This document shows, in pieces, positions 50,568 through 60,300 of a stretch of 64,000 nucleotides of DNA. The first letter of the stretch is position 1; every line of letters begins with the position of its first letter. A program made the position numbers and the translations under genes. The DNA is from Alphaproteobacteria bacterium (GTDB lineage: Bacteria; Myxococcota_A; UBA796; CAJQPC01): contig JACKEV010000011.1 in assembly GCA_020632795.1 (NCBI GenBank), positions 372,001 through 436,000 on the forward strand. The letters are read 5' to 3'. The notes under the pieces are model-generated. The model was not told where the DNA came from. It saw only the letters and a list, made by a program, of their open reading frames with translations, and searched no databases.

Positions 50568-51214
50568 TCGTAGGTCAACCTCGCCTCCATCTCGACCTCA
50601 CACCCGTCCACCTCCCCCGACTGGGTCAGCTCGGCGGTCCGACGGTCGAGGAAGGACCCGGCGTAGTCGGCCGTCAGCTCACCGAGCGTCGCCGTGCACT
50701 CGAATGAGGCGCCGCTCGTGAGCGTGCAGTCCGCCAGCCCCAGCGAGAACGCCGGGTAGACCTCGTAGCTCGCTCGCCAGGCGTCGGTCTCGTCCGCGAT
50801 GCGCTCGACCTCCTCGATGTCCTCCGGGTCCTGGAACTGCCCGCAGGTGTCGACCGGCACGTCGAGGATGTCCAGATCGTAGACCCCCTCGTCGAAGGGC
50901 CAGTCGTCGGGGGTGGTGCCGCCGCAGGCGGGCTCGTCGGGCCACGCGAGGTACGCGTCGCTGTACAGCTCGGCGCAGGTGCCGTCGCACTGCACCGCGA
51001 GGGCCTCGTCCGACCAGCAGGAGCCGTCGGGCCCGTAGGTCTCGACGGACGCCGCGAAGTCGTCCGGGGAGGCGGCCGCGTAGCAGGCCATCAGGTCCTG
51101 GCAGGCGGTGCCGTCGTAGAGATCGGCCGCGCCGCCGGTGTCCCCACCGTCGTCCTTGGCCCCCGCGCAGGCGAGGATGAGGAGCGCATGAATCAGCAGA
51201 AGTGAGCGTCTCAC
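50558..51214 (-). CDS. Cysteine-containing hypothetical lipoprotein
   Basis: A 218-residue lipoprotein from GTG 51214 with GGAG upstream; lipobox LILAC (Cys 16). The mature protein is acidic, opens with a Gly/Asp linker and has about nine further Cys (ACQDLMACYAAAS, GSCW, VQCDGTCAELY, PACGG, DTCG, DCTL, FECT, GCEVEME), suggesting several disulfides. It resembles the Cys-rich secreted lipoproteins common in myxobacteria but no named family. It diverges from the sigma-54-driven export operon, sharing a 193-base intergenic region, and may be co-regulated. Confidence 0.65.
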   Translation of the reverse strand: MRRSLLLIHALLILACAGAKDDGGDTGGAADLYDGTACQDLMACYAAASPDDFAASVETYGPDGSCWSDEALAVQCDGTCAELYSDAYLAWPDEPACGGTTPDDWPFDEGVYDLDILDVPVDTCGQFQDPEDIEEVERIADETDAWRASYEVYPAFSLGLADCTLTSGASFECTATLGELTADYAGSFLDRRTAELTQSGEVDGCEVEMEARLTYEGP

Positions 51215-51356
51215 AAGAGTTCTCCAGCAGCCCTGTGGAAGTCGACCCATTCACACGGCGCGCCGCAGCGGTCAAGTCGCGGGCGTCGCCTATCTATGAA
51301 TCGTGTACGAATCTACAAAAATCGACACGTCAAGACCGCGTTCTGCGTACCGTTCC

Positions 51357-51373
51357 CTGGCACGGTGCTTGCA
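51357..51373 (+). promoter_or_regulatory. Sigma-54 (-24/-12) promoter
   Basis: CTGGCACGGTGCTTGCA has GG (51359-51360) and GC (51371-51372) ten bases apart and fits the TGGCACG-N4-TTGCA consensus exactly. It lies 25 bases before the GGAGGA of the secreted-protein gene. A single CGTCAAGA half site identical to part of the operator at 45134 lies just upstream (51328-51335). Confidence 0.85.
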
Positions 51374-51407
51374 AATCCTCCGTCCGACACATCTCCCGGA
51401 GGACCCC

Positions 51408-52043
51408 ATGTCCCGCCTTCTCCTCGCCCTCGCCCTCACGCTCGGCCTGAGCGCCCCGGTGGTCGCTCAGGACCTCGACCCGATGGCCCAGGCCCTGCTG
51501 CCCGACGACCTTCAGCTCTGGGTGGTCGCCGACAGCGCCATCGTGCTCTCCGGGGACGCCGAGCGGTTCCGCGTCCAGCTCGACCCCGAGCGGGTCACCC
51601 ACCCCGCCCCCGGCCGGACCCGCTACGTCTACGACGACGCCGTGCTCATCGGCGCGAACCTGCTGGTGCGGCGCGGCGTGGTGGACGGCGACGGGGTCGA
51701 CCGCCCCACCGCCCGGGTCGTGGAGCTGTACGACCTCGACGGCGCGCCGGTCCCGGTGACCGACCCCGCGCTGCTGGCCCGCCTCGCCTCGGTGGACGAG
51801 CAGTTCATCGCCCCGGGCGGCCGGTGGGCGGTCGCCCTGGTCGGAGACGGAGGCCAGCCCGAGGAGGTCGCGGGCGTGATCGTCGCCCGGCCCGACAACA
51901 CCCTGGTGACCCTGCGCCCCTCGGTCCCGGTGCCCCTGGGCTGGGACGGCGGGCGCTTCGAGGGCGACCGTTTCGTCGTCGAGTCGGGCGAAGGCCGACG
52001 CTGGGCGGTCGATTTCAAGGGGGCCGAGGTCCTCCCGCGATAG
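51408..52043 (+). CDS. Small secreted protein, first gene of the alpha-2-macroglobulin operon
   Basis: A 211-residue protein with a Sec signal peptide (MSRLLLALALTLGLSAPVVAQ). ATG 51408 follows GGAGGA by four bases. The mature part is beta-rich (DDLQLWVVADSAIVLSGD, RYVYDDAVLIGANLLV, APGGRWAVALVGD, RRWAVDFKGAEVLP) with no Cys and no recognised family. It stands directly behind a strong sigma-54 promoter and 62 bases before the 1742-residue protein gene, so the three genes to 63135 are likely one transcript. A structural or chaperone role for the larger partners is possible but not shown. Confidence 0.7.
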   Translation: MSRLLLALALTLGLSAPVVAQDLDPMAQALLPDDLQLWVVADSAIVLSGDAERFRVQLDPERVTHPAPGRTRYVYDDAVLIGANLLVRRGVVDGDGVDRPTARVVELYDLDGAPVPVTDPALLARLASVDEQFIAPGGRWAVALVGDGGQPEEVAGVIVARPDNTLVTLRPSVPVPLGWDGGRFEGDRFVVESGEGRRWAVDFKGAEVLPR

Positions 52044-52105
52044 ACGTTCGTGGCAGAATCGGCCCTGCCCTCGGATGAGGGCATTCCGACAACCGGAGGC
52101 ACCGA

Positions 52106-55100
52106 ATGCGCCGGATCCCCGACGCCCGCGCCGCGCTCACGCCGGCCGCGCTCCTCGCCGCTGGCCTGGGGCTCGGCGGCGTGGTCATCGCCCAGGACCA
52201 GGTCGAGCCCGCCCCCGAGGCCCGCCTGGAACCCTCCATCGTGCCCGCGAACGGCGCGCAGGAAGCCCTGGTCGAGGTCACCCGCTACGGCCGCTACGCC
52301 CTGATGGTCCACAGCCTCCAGGGCGCGGGCCTCCAGCTCGTGGACCGCATGGCCGGGCCCGGCCCCTCGGACGGGCGCGCGGGCGGTGAGGACGGCCGCG
52401 TCGACGTCTTCCTGGACCGCGGCACCTACAAGCTGCGCCTGGACACCGTCGAGGGCGGCAAGGGCGAGGTCCGGGTGGTCGCCGCGCCCTTCCTGGAGAA
52501 GAACGGCGCGCCCCTGCCCCGCCTGCCCGAGGTCCGCACCGTCACCACCACCCTGGGCGACCTGGAGCAGCGCTCCTGGTGGGTGGACCTGCGCGAGGGC
52601 GACCCCCGCCCCGTGGTCGAGGTCGCCGGCCGCAACCTCACCGACCTGCGCCTGTGGCGCGACGGCGACTGGCTGGTCGACGCGAAGCCGAGCTGCCACG
52701 AGGTCACCCCCGCCGAGGGCCAGCCCCTGAACCTCTGCCAGCTCCACCCCAGCGTGGAGCCCGGCCTCTACCTGCTCACCGCCTACGGCGGCCCCCCCCT
52801 GCCCTGGTCCGAGGGCGACGAGAGCCCCCTCTACCTGCGCTCGGGCATCCCCGCCCTGCCCGTGGCCGGTCGGCTGTGGAGCACCGTCAGCCCCTTCGGC
52901 GTCGACCGCTACCTGGCCCACGAGGACACCCGGCGGTTCCGCCTGGAGCTGCCCGAGCCCGAGCCCGCCGGCCTGCTCGTCCGGGACCACGACGCCGCCC
53001 GCCCCTTCCGCAGCGACGGCCGCAGCGACACCATCACCACCGAGGATCGCCTGCCCGTGGCCGAGGTCACCGGCGGCGCGGCGGTCAAGGTGGTCTCCAT
53101 CTCCGGCAAGGCCGGCCAGCCCTACGTCCTCCAGCACTTCCCCACCGCCTCCGCCACCAACCGCCTCACCGGCTACGGCCCCGCCTGGGTGTCCACCGTC
53201 CACGCCGGGCACCCCCAGGACTCCGTCGACGCCACCTCCATCCTGGTCTTCGACCCCGTCGGCGACGAGCCCCCCCGGGTCGAGGCCGCCCAGGCCCTGG
53301 TCCTGGACAGCGAGACCGCCTGGAGCCGGCGCTTCAACCTGCTGTCGACCGCCACGGTGTTCCTGGAGATCAAGAAGCGCGGCGAGTACGTGATGACCTC
53401 CACGGGCACCGCGGCGCAGTTCCGCATAGAGCCCTTCTACACCCGGCGCCCCCAGGGCTACGTCAGCCCCGAGTACAAGGCCGGGGGCAAGGTGAGCTGG
53501 GACCTGGACCCGGGCTTCTACGTGCTCACCATCGATCCGGTGGACCCCGGCATCGCCGAGGTGGACCTGCGCCGGGACGGCCTGATCGACGCCATGCTCG
53601 ACGCGGTGGGCCTCAGCGACGCCCCCCGCGAGGACGCCGTGCAGGCCGCCACCCAGTACCCCGAGGTGAACCTGTCCGGCCAGGGCATGCACACCCTCTA
53701 CGTCGGCCGCCAGCCCGACGTGCCCGTGGGCATCATCCAGCGGGAGCTGCCCCTGGACCTCACCGACGCGCTTCCCCTCACCCTCCAGCCCGGCCTCGGG
53801 CCCGAGCTGCGCTTCAAGACCGAGGAGCGTGGCCAGCTCTTCGCCTTCACCGAGACCGGCGACGCCCTGCCCGTCGCCCTCGACGGCGCCGACCCCGTCC
53901 AGGCCCCCGAGCTGCGCGCGGGCGAGCACACCCTGCGGGTGCAGAACCCGGGCAAGGACACCGTCATCTCCAGCGTGTGGTTCGAGCCGCGCAGCCGCCG
54001 CCCCGACGCCCCGCTGCCGCCGATCACCGCCGAGCTGCTCGCCACCCTGCCCGACTTCCCCGAGCTGGACGCCGCGCGGGCCCGCACCTTCGACCTGGGC
54101 TACAGCGACCAGAAGACCTGGACGGTGCGGGTGGACGAGCCCGGCCTCTACGCCCTGCAGAGCACGGGGCTCCTGGCCACCGAGGGCAACCTGCGCACCC
54201 GCATCGTGCCCTCCTACCGGCGGGCGTCCGAGAACGGCACCGGGCGCAACTTCCTCATCCAGGAGTACCTGCGCGAGGGCGACTACCAGCTCACCGTGTC
54301 CACCCGCGGCCGCAGCGCCGGGCACCTGGGCCTGGCCCTGGCGCAGACCCGCCTGGTGGACGGCGGCGAGCTGCGCGACGGCCTGCCCGCGCGGGTCGAG
54401 CTGGCCGCGGGCGAGGGCGTGGTCTACACCTTCACCGTGGACGAGGCGGGGCGCTACCGGGTCCGCTCCTTCGGCCAGGGCCGGACCTTCCGCTGCCGGC
54501 TGGAGGACGCCGACGGCTGGCCGCTCATCGCCCCCGGGGTCGAGGCGGACGTCACGCAGGCCCTCCAGCCCGGCGACTACCGCATGGTCGTGCTGCCCGA
54601 GGACGTGCCCTCCCGCCGCATCACCCTCATCGAGCGGCAGGCCGACGCCCTGAGCTTCGAGGGCCACGGCCCCCACCCCCTGCCCCTGGACGCCGCCATC
54701 CAGCACACCTGGCGCGAGCCCGGCGCGGGCCAGGAGCGCGTCCCCGACGTCTGGACCTTCACCCTGCCCGCCGACGCCACCACCCGCGTCGTGCTGAGCG
54801 GGGACATGTACGGGGAGCTGTTCAACGACGCGAACGAGCGGGTGGCCCGCAGCACCCCCGGCGAGGGCTGGAGCGGCCCCCTGCCCCGCGGCGCGTACCG
54901 GCTCGAGGTGCGCAACAGCCGCCGGGACAACCGGGTGCCCTACACCGTGCGGGTGGCCCCGGTGGAGCTGGTCGTGGGCCTGAGCCGCTCGGTGAGCGCC
55001 CCGGGCACCCTGTCCATCTCAGTCGGGGACGAGGGGCTCGTCGAGCTGGCCTCCCTGGGCGGCGACGACGTCCGGGCCCGGCTCTACGCCCCGGACGGCA

Positions 55101-57334
55101 CCCTGGTGGCCTCCTCGGATGATCGGCCGCAGGACTGGAACTTCCGCGCCGTGGCCCGGCTCACCCCGGGCACCTGGCGCCTGCGGGTGGACCCGGTCGG
55201 CGCCAGCTCCGCCACCACCACCGTGGCGATGATGGCCCCGCCCGAGACCGTGCAGCCGCCGATGCGCCTGCCGATGGTGCTGAGCCTCCAGCCCGGCGAC
55301 GGGGTGCAGCTCATCCCCATCGAGCCGGAGACCCGGGGCGAGCTGATCGTCGTGCGGGCCCGCTCCCAGGAGAGCATCGGCGCGGCGGTCGAGGCCCTGG
55401 TGGACGGCCGCTGGACCACGGTGAGCAGCGGGGTGGGCGGCGAGGTGCTGCACGCCACCCGCACCGGCGGCCCGGCCACCGCCTGGCGCCTGCGGGTCTG
55501 GTCCCTGGACCGGCGGGGCAACCCCGTGGAGCTGCGGGTCGACGCCCTCAAGCCCGCGCGCATGGGCGAGGCCCAGCTCCGCCGCGGCTTCGGGGTGCGC
55601 CCGCCGTCCCGCGCGGTGGGCGAGATCGGCGCGGCGGTGGCCACCCTGGACCGCCCGGGGGTCTTCGAGCCCACCACGGGCGCGCAGCCGACCTGGTGGT
55701 GCCCGACGCCCGGCGCCACCTGCCGCCCCCTGAGCGACGACGCCATCCCCGTGGGCGAGGGCGAGCTGTGGCTGGTCGGCGAGGCCGAGGGCGGGCGCCG
55801 CCCCACCTTCCTGGCCGCCCGCGCCTCGCTGACCGACGCGGGGGTCGCGCTGAAGCTCCCCTCCGATGATCCCGTCGCCATCGACCTCGCGGAAGAGGGC
55901 GGCCCGGTGATCGCCCTGGCCCGCGCCCCCTTCGGGCAGCCCGGGGTGCGCATCATCGAGGGCGATGACGTGCTGGCCCCCAGCGCGGGGGCGGGCGGCG
56001 TCGCGGTGGGCGAGCGCGCGGCGCTGGCGGTCCACCTCCAGCCCCACCGGCCCGCCCTGGCCCTGTGGTCGGCGGGCGAGCCGGTGAACGGCGGCCTGGA
56101 GGTGCAGCTCCAGCAGCGGGCCTTCCCCCTGGTCACCCCCGCCCCGGCCTCGTGGGGCGACGTGGACGTCTCGATCCCGGCGGGGGAGACCCGGGCGTGG
56201 ACCCTGCCGGCGGTGGCCTCGGCCCGGCTCGTCCTGGACGAGGGCCTGGTCGCGGTGGTCGACGGCCCGAGCGGTCCCGAGGTCGCCTGGGCCGACGGCG
56301 GCGTGCTCGACGTGGCGCTGTCCGGCGCCCGGGGCACCCTCGTGATCCTCAACCCCGGCTTCGCGGACGGCAGCCGCGCCCGGTTGGAGCTGACCCCCGA
56401 CGCGGACGCCCCGCCGACGCTGAGCGCGGACGCCCCCTTCGAGTCCCGGGTGTGGCGGCGAGGCCGCCTGGCCGTGCCCGTGGCCCCGGGCGACCCCAGC
56501 GCCACCCTGCGGGTGCGGGGTGCGGTGGACGCGGTCACCCTGCTGACCGCCGACGGTCGGGTGCATCAAGGTCCGGACCTGCCGATGAGCCCCAGCGGCG
56601 GCACCCTGTTCGTGGACCACGACGTGGGGCTGGTGCTGGCCTGGGTCGACGGCCCCGACCAGCACGGTGACGGCCTGTGGGGCGCCCGCGCCCTGCCCGA
56701 CCCCCAGCCGGTGACCCTGCCCTCCTCCACCCCGCTGGCCGGGGACATCCAGCGGCTGCGGGTGCGGACCGAGGCCCCGGGCCTGGTGGCCCTGCGCGCG
56801 GCGAGCCCGATGATCGTGGCGGTGCAGCGCCCCGAAGGCCCCCCGGAGATCCACGCCCTGGCCGAGGGCGGGGCCGTGGACGCCTGGGTCCCCGCCGGGG
56901 ACACCGCGCTGACCCTGCGCGCCGTCGCGGGCGCGCCCTTGTACGGCCGGGCCAGCCTGAGCTTCCAGCAAGCCACCCCGGTGGGCGAGGGCCTGGGCCC
57001 CGAGGCGCTCTTGAGCGCGGGGGGCACGCGGCTCTACGCCTTCACCGCCCAGCGGGACGGGCCCATCGGCTTCGGGGTGCGCGCTGAGTCCGATGTGGTC
57101 GAGGCCACCGTGCTCGACACCGCCGGGATGCCGGTGGCCTCGGGGCTCATCGGCATGGTGACCGTGAGCGCCGGGGACTACCTGCTGGCCCTGCACCTGC
57201 CCCCTGGAGAGACCCCCGTGGTCGCCCGGCCGGCCCTGGCCGGCATCGAGCCCCCGGACACCGGGCCCCCCGACGACGTCGTCCGCAGCTACCTGCGCCG
57301 CGCTGGCTACGCCCCTGACGGAGGCGAGGAGTGA
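52106..57334 (+). CDS. Giant exported beta-sandwich (PPC-like) repeat protein
   Basis: A 1742-residue protein with an N-terminal signal segment (LTPAALLAAGLGLGGVVIAQ). The rest is built from many beta-sandwich units recognisable by PGxYxLxV-type strands: FLDRGTYKLRLDTV, VEPGLYLLTAYG, DPGFYVLTIDPV, LREGDYQLTVST, LQPGDYRMVVLP, LTPGTWRLRVDP and SAGDYLLALHLP. These resemble bacterial pre-peptidase C-terminal domains. No catalytic motif is seen. ATG 52106 has GGAGG upstream. Its stop overlaps the alpha-2-macroglobulin start (TGATG), so the two are translationally coupled and probably form a periplasmic or surface complex; it may scaffold or prime the trap. Confidence 0.75.
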   Translation: MRRIPDARAALTPAALLAAGLGLGGVVIAQDQVEPAPEARLEPSIVPANGAQEALVEVTRYGRYALMVHSLQGAGLQLVDRMAGPGPSDGRAGGEDGRVDVFLDRGTYKLRLDTVEGGKGEVRVVAAPFLEKNGAPLPRLPEVRTVTTTLGDLEQRSWWVDLREGDPRPVVEVAGRNLTDLRLWRDGDWLVDAKPSCHEVTPAEGQPLNLCQLHPSVEPGLYLLTAYGGPPLPWSEGDESPLYLRSGIPALPVAGRLWSTVSPFGVDRYLAHEDTRRFRLELPEPEPAGLLVRDHDAARPFRSDGRSDTITTEDRLPVAEVTGGAAVKVVSISGKAGQPYVLQHFPTASATNRLTGYGPAWVSTVHAGHPQDSVDATSILVFDPVGDEPPRVEAAQALVLDSETAWSRRFNLLSTATVFLEIKKRGEYVMTSTGTAAQFRIEPFYTRRPQGYVSPEYKAGGKVSWDLDPGFYVLTIDPVDPGIAEVDLRRDGLIDAMLDAVGLSDAPREDAVQAATQYPEVNLSGQGMHTLYVGRQPDVPVGIIQRELPLDLTDALPLTLQPGLGPELRFKTEERGQLFAFTETGDALPVALDGADPVQAPELRAGEHTLRVQNPGKDTVISSVWFEPRSRRPDAPLPPITAELLATLPDFPELDAARARTFDLGYSDQKTWTVRVDEPGLYALQSTGLLATEGNLRTRIVPSYRRASENGTGRNFLIQEYLREGDYQLTVSTRGRSAGHLGLALAQTRLVDGGELRDGLPARVELAAGEGVVYTFTVDEAGRYRVRSFGQGRTFRCRLEDADGWPLIAPGVEADVTQALQPGDYRMVVLPEDVPSRRITLIERQADALSFEGHGPHPLPLDAAIQHTWREPGAGQERVPDVWTFTLPADATTRVVLSGDMYGELFNDANERVARSTPGEGWSGPLPRGAYRLEVRNSRRDNRVPYTVRVAPVELVVGLSRSVSAPGTLSISVGDEGLVELASLGGDDVRARLYAPDGTLVASSDDRPQDWNFRAVARLTPGTWRLRVDPVGASSATTTVAMMAPPETVQPPMRLPMVLSLQPGDGVQLIPIEPETRGELIVVRARSQESIGAAVEALVDGRWTTVSSGVGGEVLHATRTGGPATAWRLRVWSLDRRGNPVELRVDALKPARMGEAQLRRGFGVRPPSRAVGEIGAAVATLDRPGVFEPTTGAQPTWWCPTPGATCRPLSDDAIPVGEGELWLVGEAEGGRRPTFLAARASLTDAGVALKLPSDDPVAIDLAEEGGPVIALARAPFGQPGVRIIEGDDVLAPSAGAGGVAVGERAALAVHLQPHRPALALWSAGEPVNGGLEVQLQQRAFPLVTPAPASWGDVDVSIPAGETRAWTLPAVASARLVLDEGLVAVVDGPSGPEVAWADGGVLDVALSGARGTLVILNPGFADGSRARLELTPDADAPPTLSADAPFESRVWRRGRLAVPVAPGDPSATLRVRGAVDAVTLLTADGRVHQGPDLPMSPSGGTLFVDHDVGLVLAWVDGPDQHGDGLWGARALPDPQPVTLPSSTPLAGDIQRLRVRTEAPGLVALRAASPMIVAVQRPEGPPEIHALAEGGAVDAWVPAGDTALTLRAVAGAPLYGRASLSFQQATPVGEGLGPEALLSAGGTRLYAFTAQRDGPIGFGVRAESDVVEATVLDTAGMPVASGLIGMVTVSAGDYLLALHLPPGETPVVARPALAGIEPPDTGPPDDVVRSYLRRAGYAPDGGEE

Positions 57335-60300
57335 TGATGACCCCCACGTCCTGGCGCCGCATCCTCCCGATGCTGGCGGCCCTTCTGGCCCTCGTCGGCG
57401 GCGCGATCGCGCTGGCTGACCCCCTGCGCGAGCTGCTGGACGGCCGCCCGGCCGGCGCGGTGGGCACCGTGGTGGTGCCCGACCGCTTCGTGCGCCCCTG
57501 GGACCCGGTGACCGTGTTCTACCCCTCCGAGGTGGGGCCCGGCGAGGGCGTCCCCGAGGACGAGCCCACCCGCTTCGTGCGCCTCAACCCCGACCACCCC
57601 GGCGCCTACACCTGGCTGGACAGCCGCACCCTCCAGTTCAAGCCCGCCGAGCCCTGGCCGCCCCTGAGCCGGTTCAACTGGCGGGTCGCGGGGGATGACG
57701 TCGTCCTCACCACCCTGGTGGCCCCGCCGCGCCGCAGCATCCCCGCCGACGGCGCCGAGGATCTCGACCCGGTCGAGTCCATCACCCTGACCTTCGCCTC
57801 GCCCATGGACCCCAAGGTGCTCGCCCGCATGGTGTCCATCGAGCTGCGGACCCTGCCCGGCGTGGGCAGCGCGCCCATCCAGGTGCTGACCGCCAGCGAC
57901 TTCACGGTCAAGGCGATGGAGCGCCAGTCCGCGGGCGGCGAGGCCACCTACGTGCTGCGCCTCGACAACCCCATCCCCCTGGGCGTGCGGGCCACCCTGC
58001 GCATGCGCCTGGCCCTGGACGACGACGCCGAGGAGGCCGTCGCCCAGCTCGACTTCTCCACCGCCCAGCCCTTCCGCGCCCGCACCCTGGGCTGCCCCGG
58101 GGCCCGCTACCCGGTCACGCCGGAGGGCACCGTCTACACCCGCGACCAGGCCCTGGGCTGCGGGGCCGGCACCCCCGCCGTGGTCATCGAGTTCAGCGCC
58201 GAGCCCTCGGGCCTCGGCCCGGTGGAGGGGCGCAACCTGGTGCGCTTCGAGCCCGCCGTCTCCGACCTCTCCTTCGAGCTGTCCGGCCGCCGCCTGGAGG
58301 TCCGGGGCCGCTTCGAGCGCGAGACCCTCTACGAGGTCACCCTCTCCCCCACCCCCATCCAGGACCGCGCCGGCCGCGCCCTGGAGATCGAGGGAAAGAG
58401 CAGCGCCTGGATGTACTTCCCCCGCCGCGAGCGCTACCTGCGCTGGACCGCCGGGCAGGGCATCGCCGAGCGCCGGGGCCCCAAGCGGGTGCCGCTGGAG
58501 GGCCGGGGCCACACCCGGGTGGACGTGCGCGTCTATTCCGTTGACCCGCTGGACCGCAGCTTCTGGCCCTTCCCCAACGACCCCATCAGCGTCGACGAGT
58601 CCGAGCGCCCGCCGGGCCCGGGTGAGGAGCCCAAGGCCCACGACGCCCCCGACCGCGCCATCAACCGGGGCGAGCTGACCGCGCACCTGCGTACCCTGGG
58701 CGCCCCCCCGGTCTCCGAGCTGATGGACCTCCCCCTGCGCGAGGACGGCGCCGCCGCCCGCTTCGGCCTGGACCTCTCCGAGCAGCTCGAGTACCTCAGC
58801 GGCCAGGACGCCCCCGGGCACTACCTCATCGGCCTGCGGCCCCTCGACGGCGGCAGCGTGCGCTCCTGGGTGCGCCTCCAGGTCACCGACCTCGCGCTGA
58901 GCGCCGTGGAGGAGCCCGACCGGGTGCGCTTCCTGGTCACCTCCCTGTCCACCGGGCGCCCGGTCGCCGGGGCGCGGGTCACCGTCGAGGGCACCGTCCG
59001 CAAGGACGCCACCTACAGCTCCACCTGGAGCACCCTGGTCACCGGGGTCACCGACATCCAGGGGGCGTTCACCTGGCAGGCCCCCGGCTACGACGCCAGC
59101 ACGCGGGTCACCGTGCAGCGGGTCCACGCCGCCAAGGAGGGCGACGTCCTGGTCATCGACGCCAACCAGGCCCCCGACACCTACCGCAACAACCACTGGG
59201 ACCGCACCCGGGGGAGCTGGCTGAGCTGGGCGTTCCAGCGGCTGGAGTCCCGCGGCGAGCAGCCCACCCGCATGGCCCACGTCTTCACCGAGCGCCCGGT
59301 CTACCGGCCCGAGGAGGAGGTCTACATCACCGGCTTCATCCGGGACCACCACAAGGGGGCGCTGACCTGGCCCTCCGGCGAGGAGGGCTTCCTGGTGGTC
59401 GAGGGCCCGGGGGACACCGAGTGGCGCTACCCGGTCACCCTCTCCGAGACCGGCAGCTTCACCCACGTCTTCAAGGAGGAGGACCTCCCCACCGGCCTCT
59501 ACCGGACCTGGTTCGAAAGCAAGGGCGGCAGCCGGTACGGCCAGATCACCTTCAAGGTCGAGGCCTACCGCATCCCCCGCTTCGAGGTGGAGCTGCACGG
59601 CGACGACGACGTGCCGATGGACCGGGAGTTCCAGGTCGCGATGACCGCCGAGTACTACGCGGGCGGCCACGTCGCCGGCCAGCCGGTGCGCTGGCGGGTC
59701 ACCCAGTACCCCTACACCTGGACCCCGCCAGCCCAGGAGGGCTTCCTGTTCTCCAGCGACGGGCGCTACTCCCGCAGCGGGCGCTTCGACGCCGCCGCCG
59801 CCCTGGAGAAGGACGACGTCACCGACGACTCCGGCGCGGCCACCATCGTGCTCGACCCCTCGGTGGAGCCCACCGCCCAGCCCCGCACCTACGTGGTGGA
59901 GGCCACGGTCACCGGCGCGGACGACCAGACGGTCACCTCCACCAAGCGGGTCCACGCCCTGCCCGCCTTCGTGGTGGGGCTGAAGGTGCCCCGCTACATC
60001 GAGCAGGCCACCGAGATCGCGCCCGAGATCATCGCGGTGGGCCACGACGGCGCCCTGGTGGAGGGGCAGCCCCTGACCCTGCGGCTCAAGAAGCGGCAGT
60101 GGCACAGCCACCTCCAGGCCGGCGACTTCTCCGAGGGCAGCGCCCGCTACGTCACCGACGTCGTGGACGAGCTGGTCTCCGAGACCTCGATCAGCAGCGG
60201 ATCAGCGCCGCTCACCGTGTCGCTGCCCGTCGACGGCGCGGGGGTCTACATCGTGGAGGTCGAGGGCCAGGACCGCCTGGGCCGCGGCCAGCTGGTCAGC

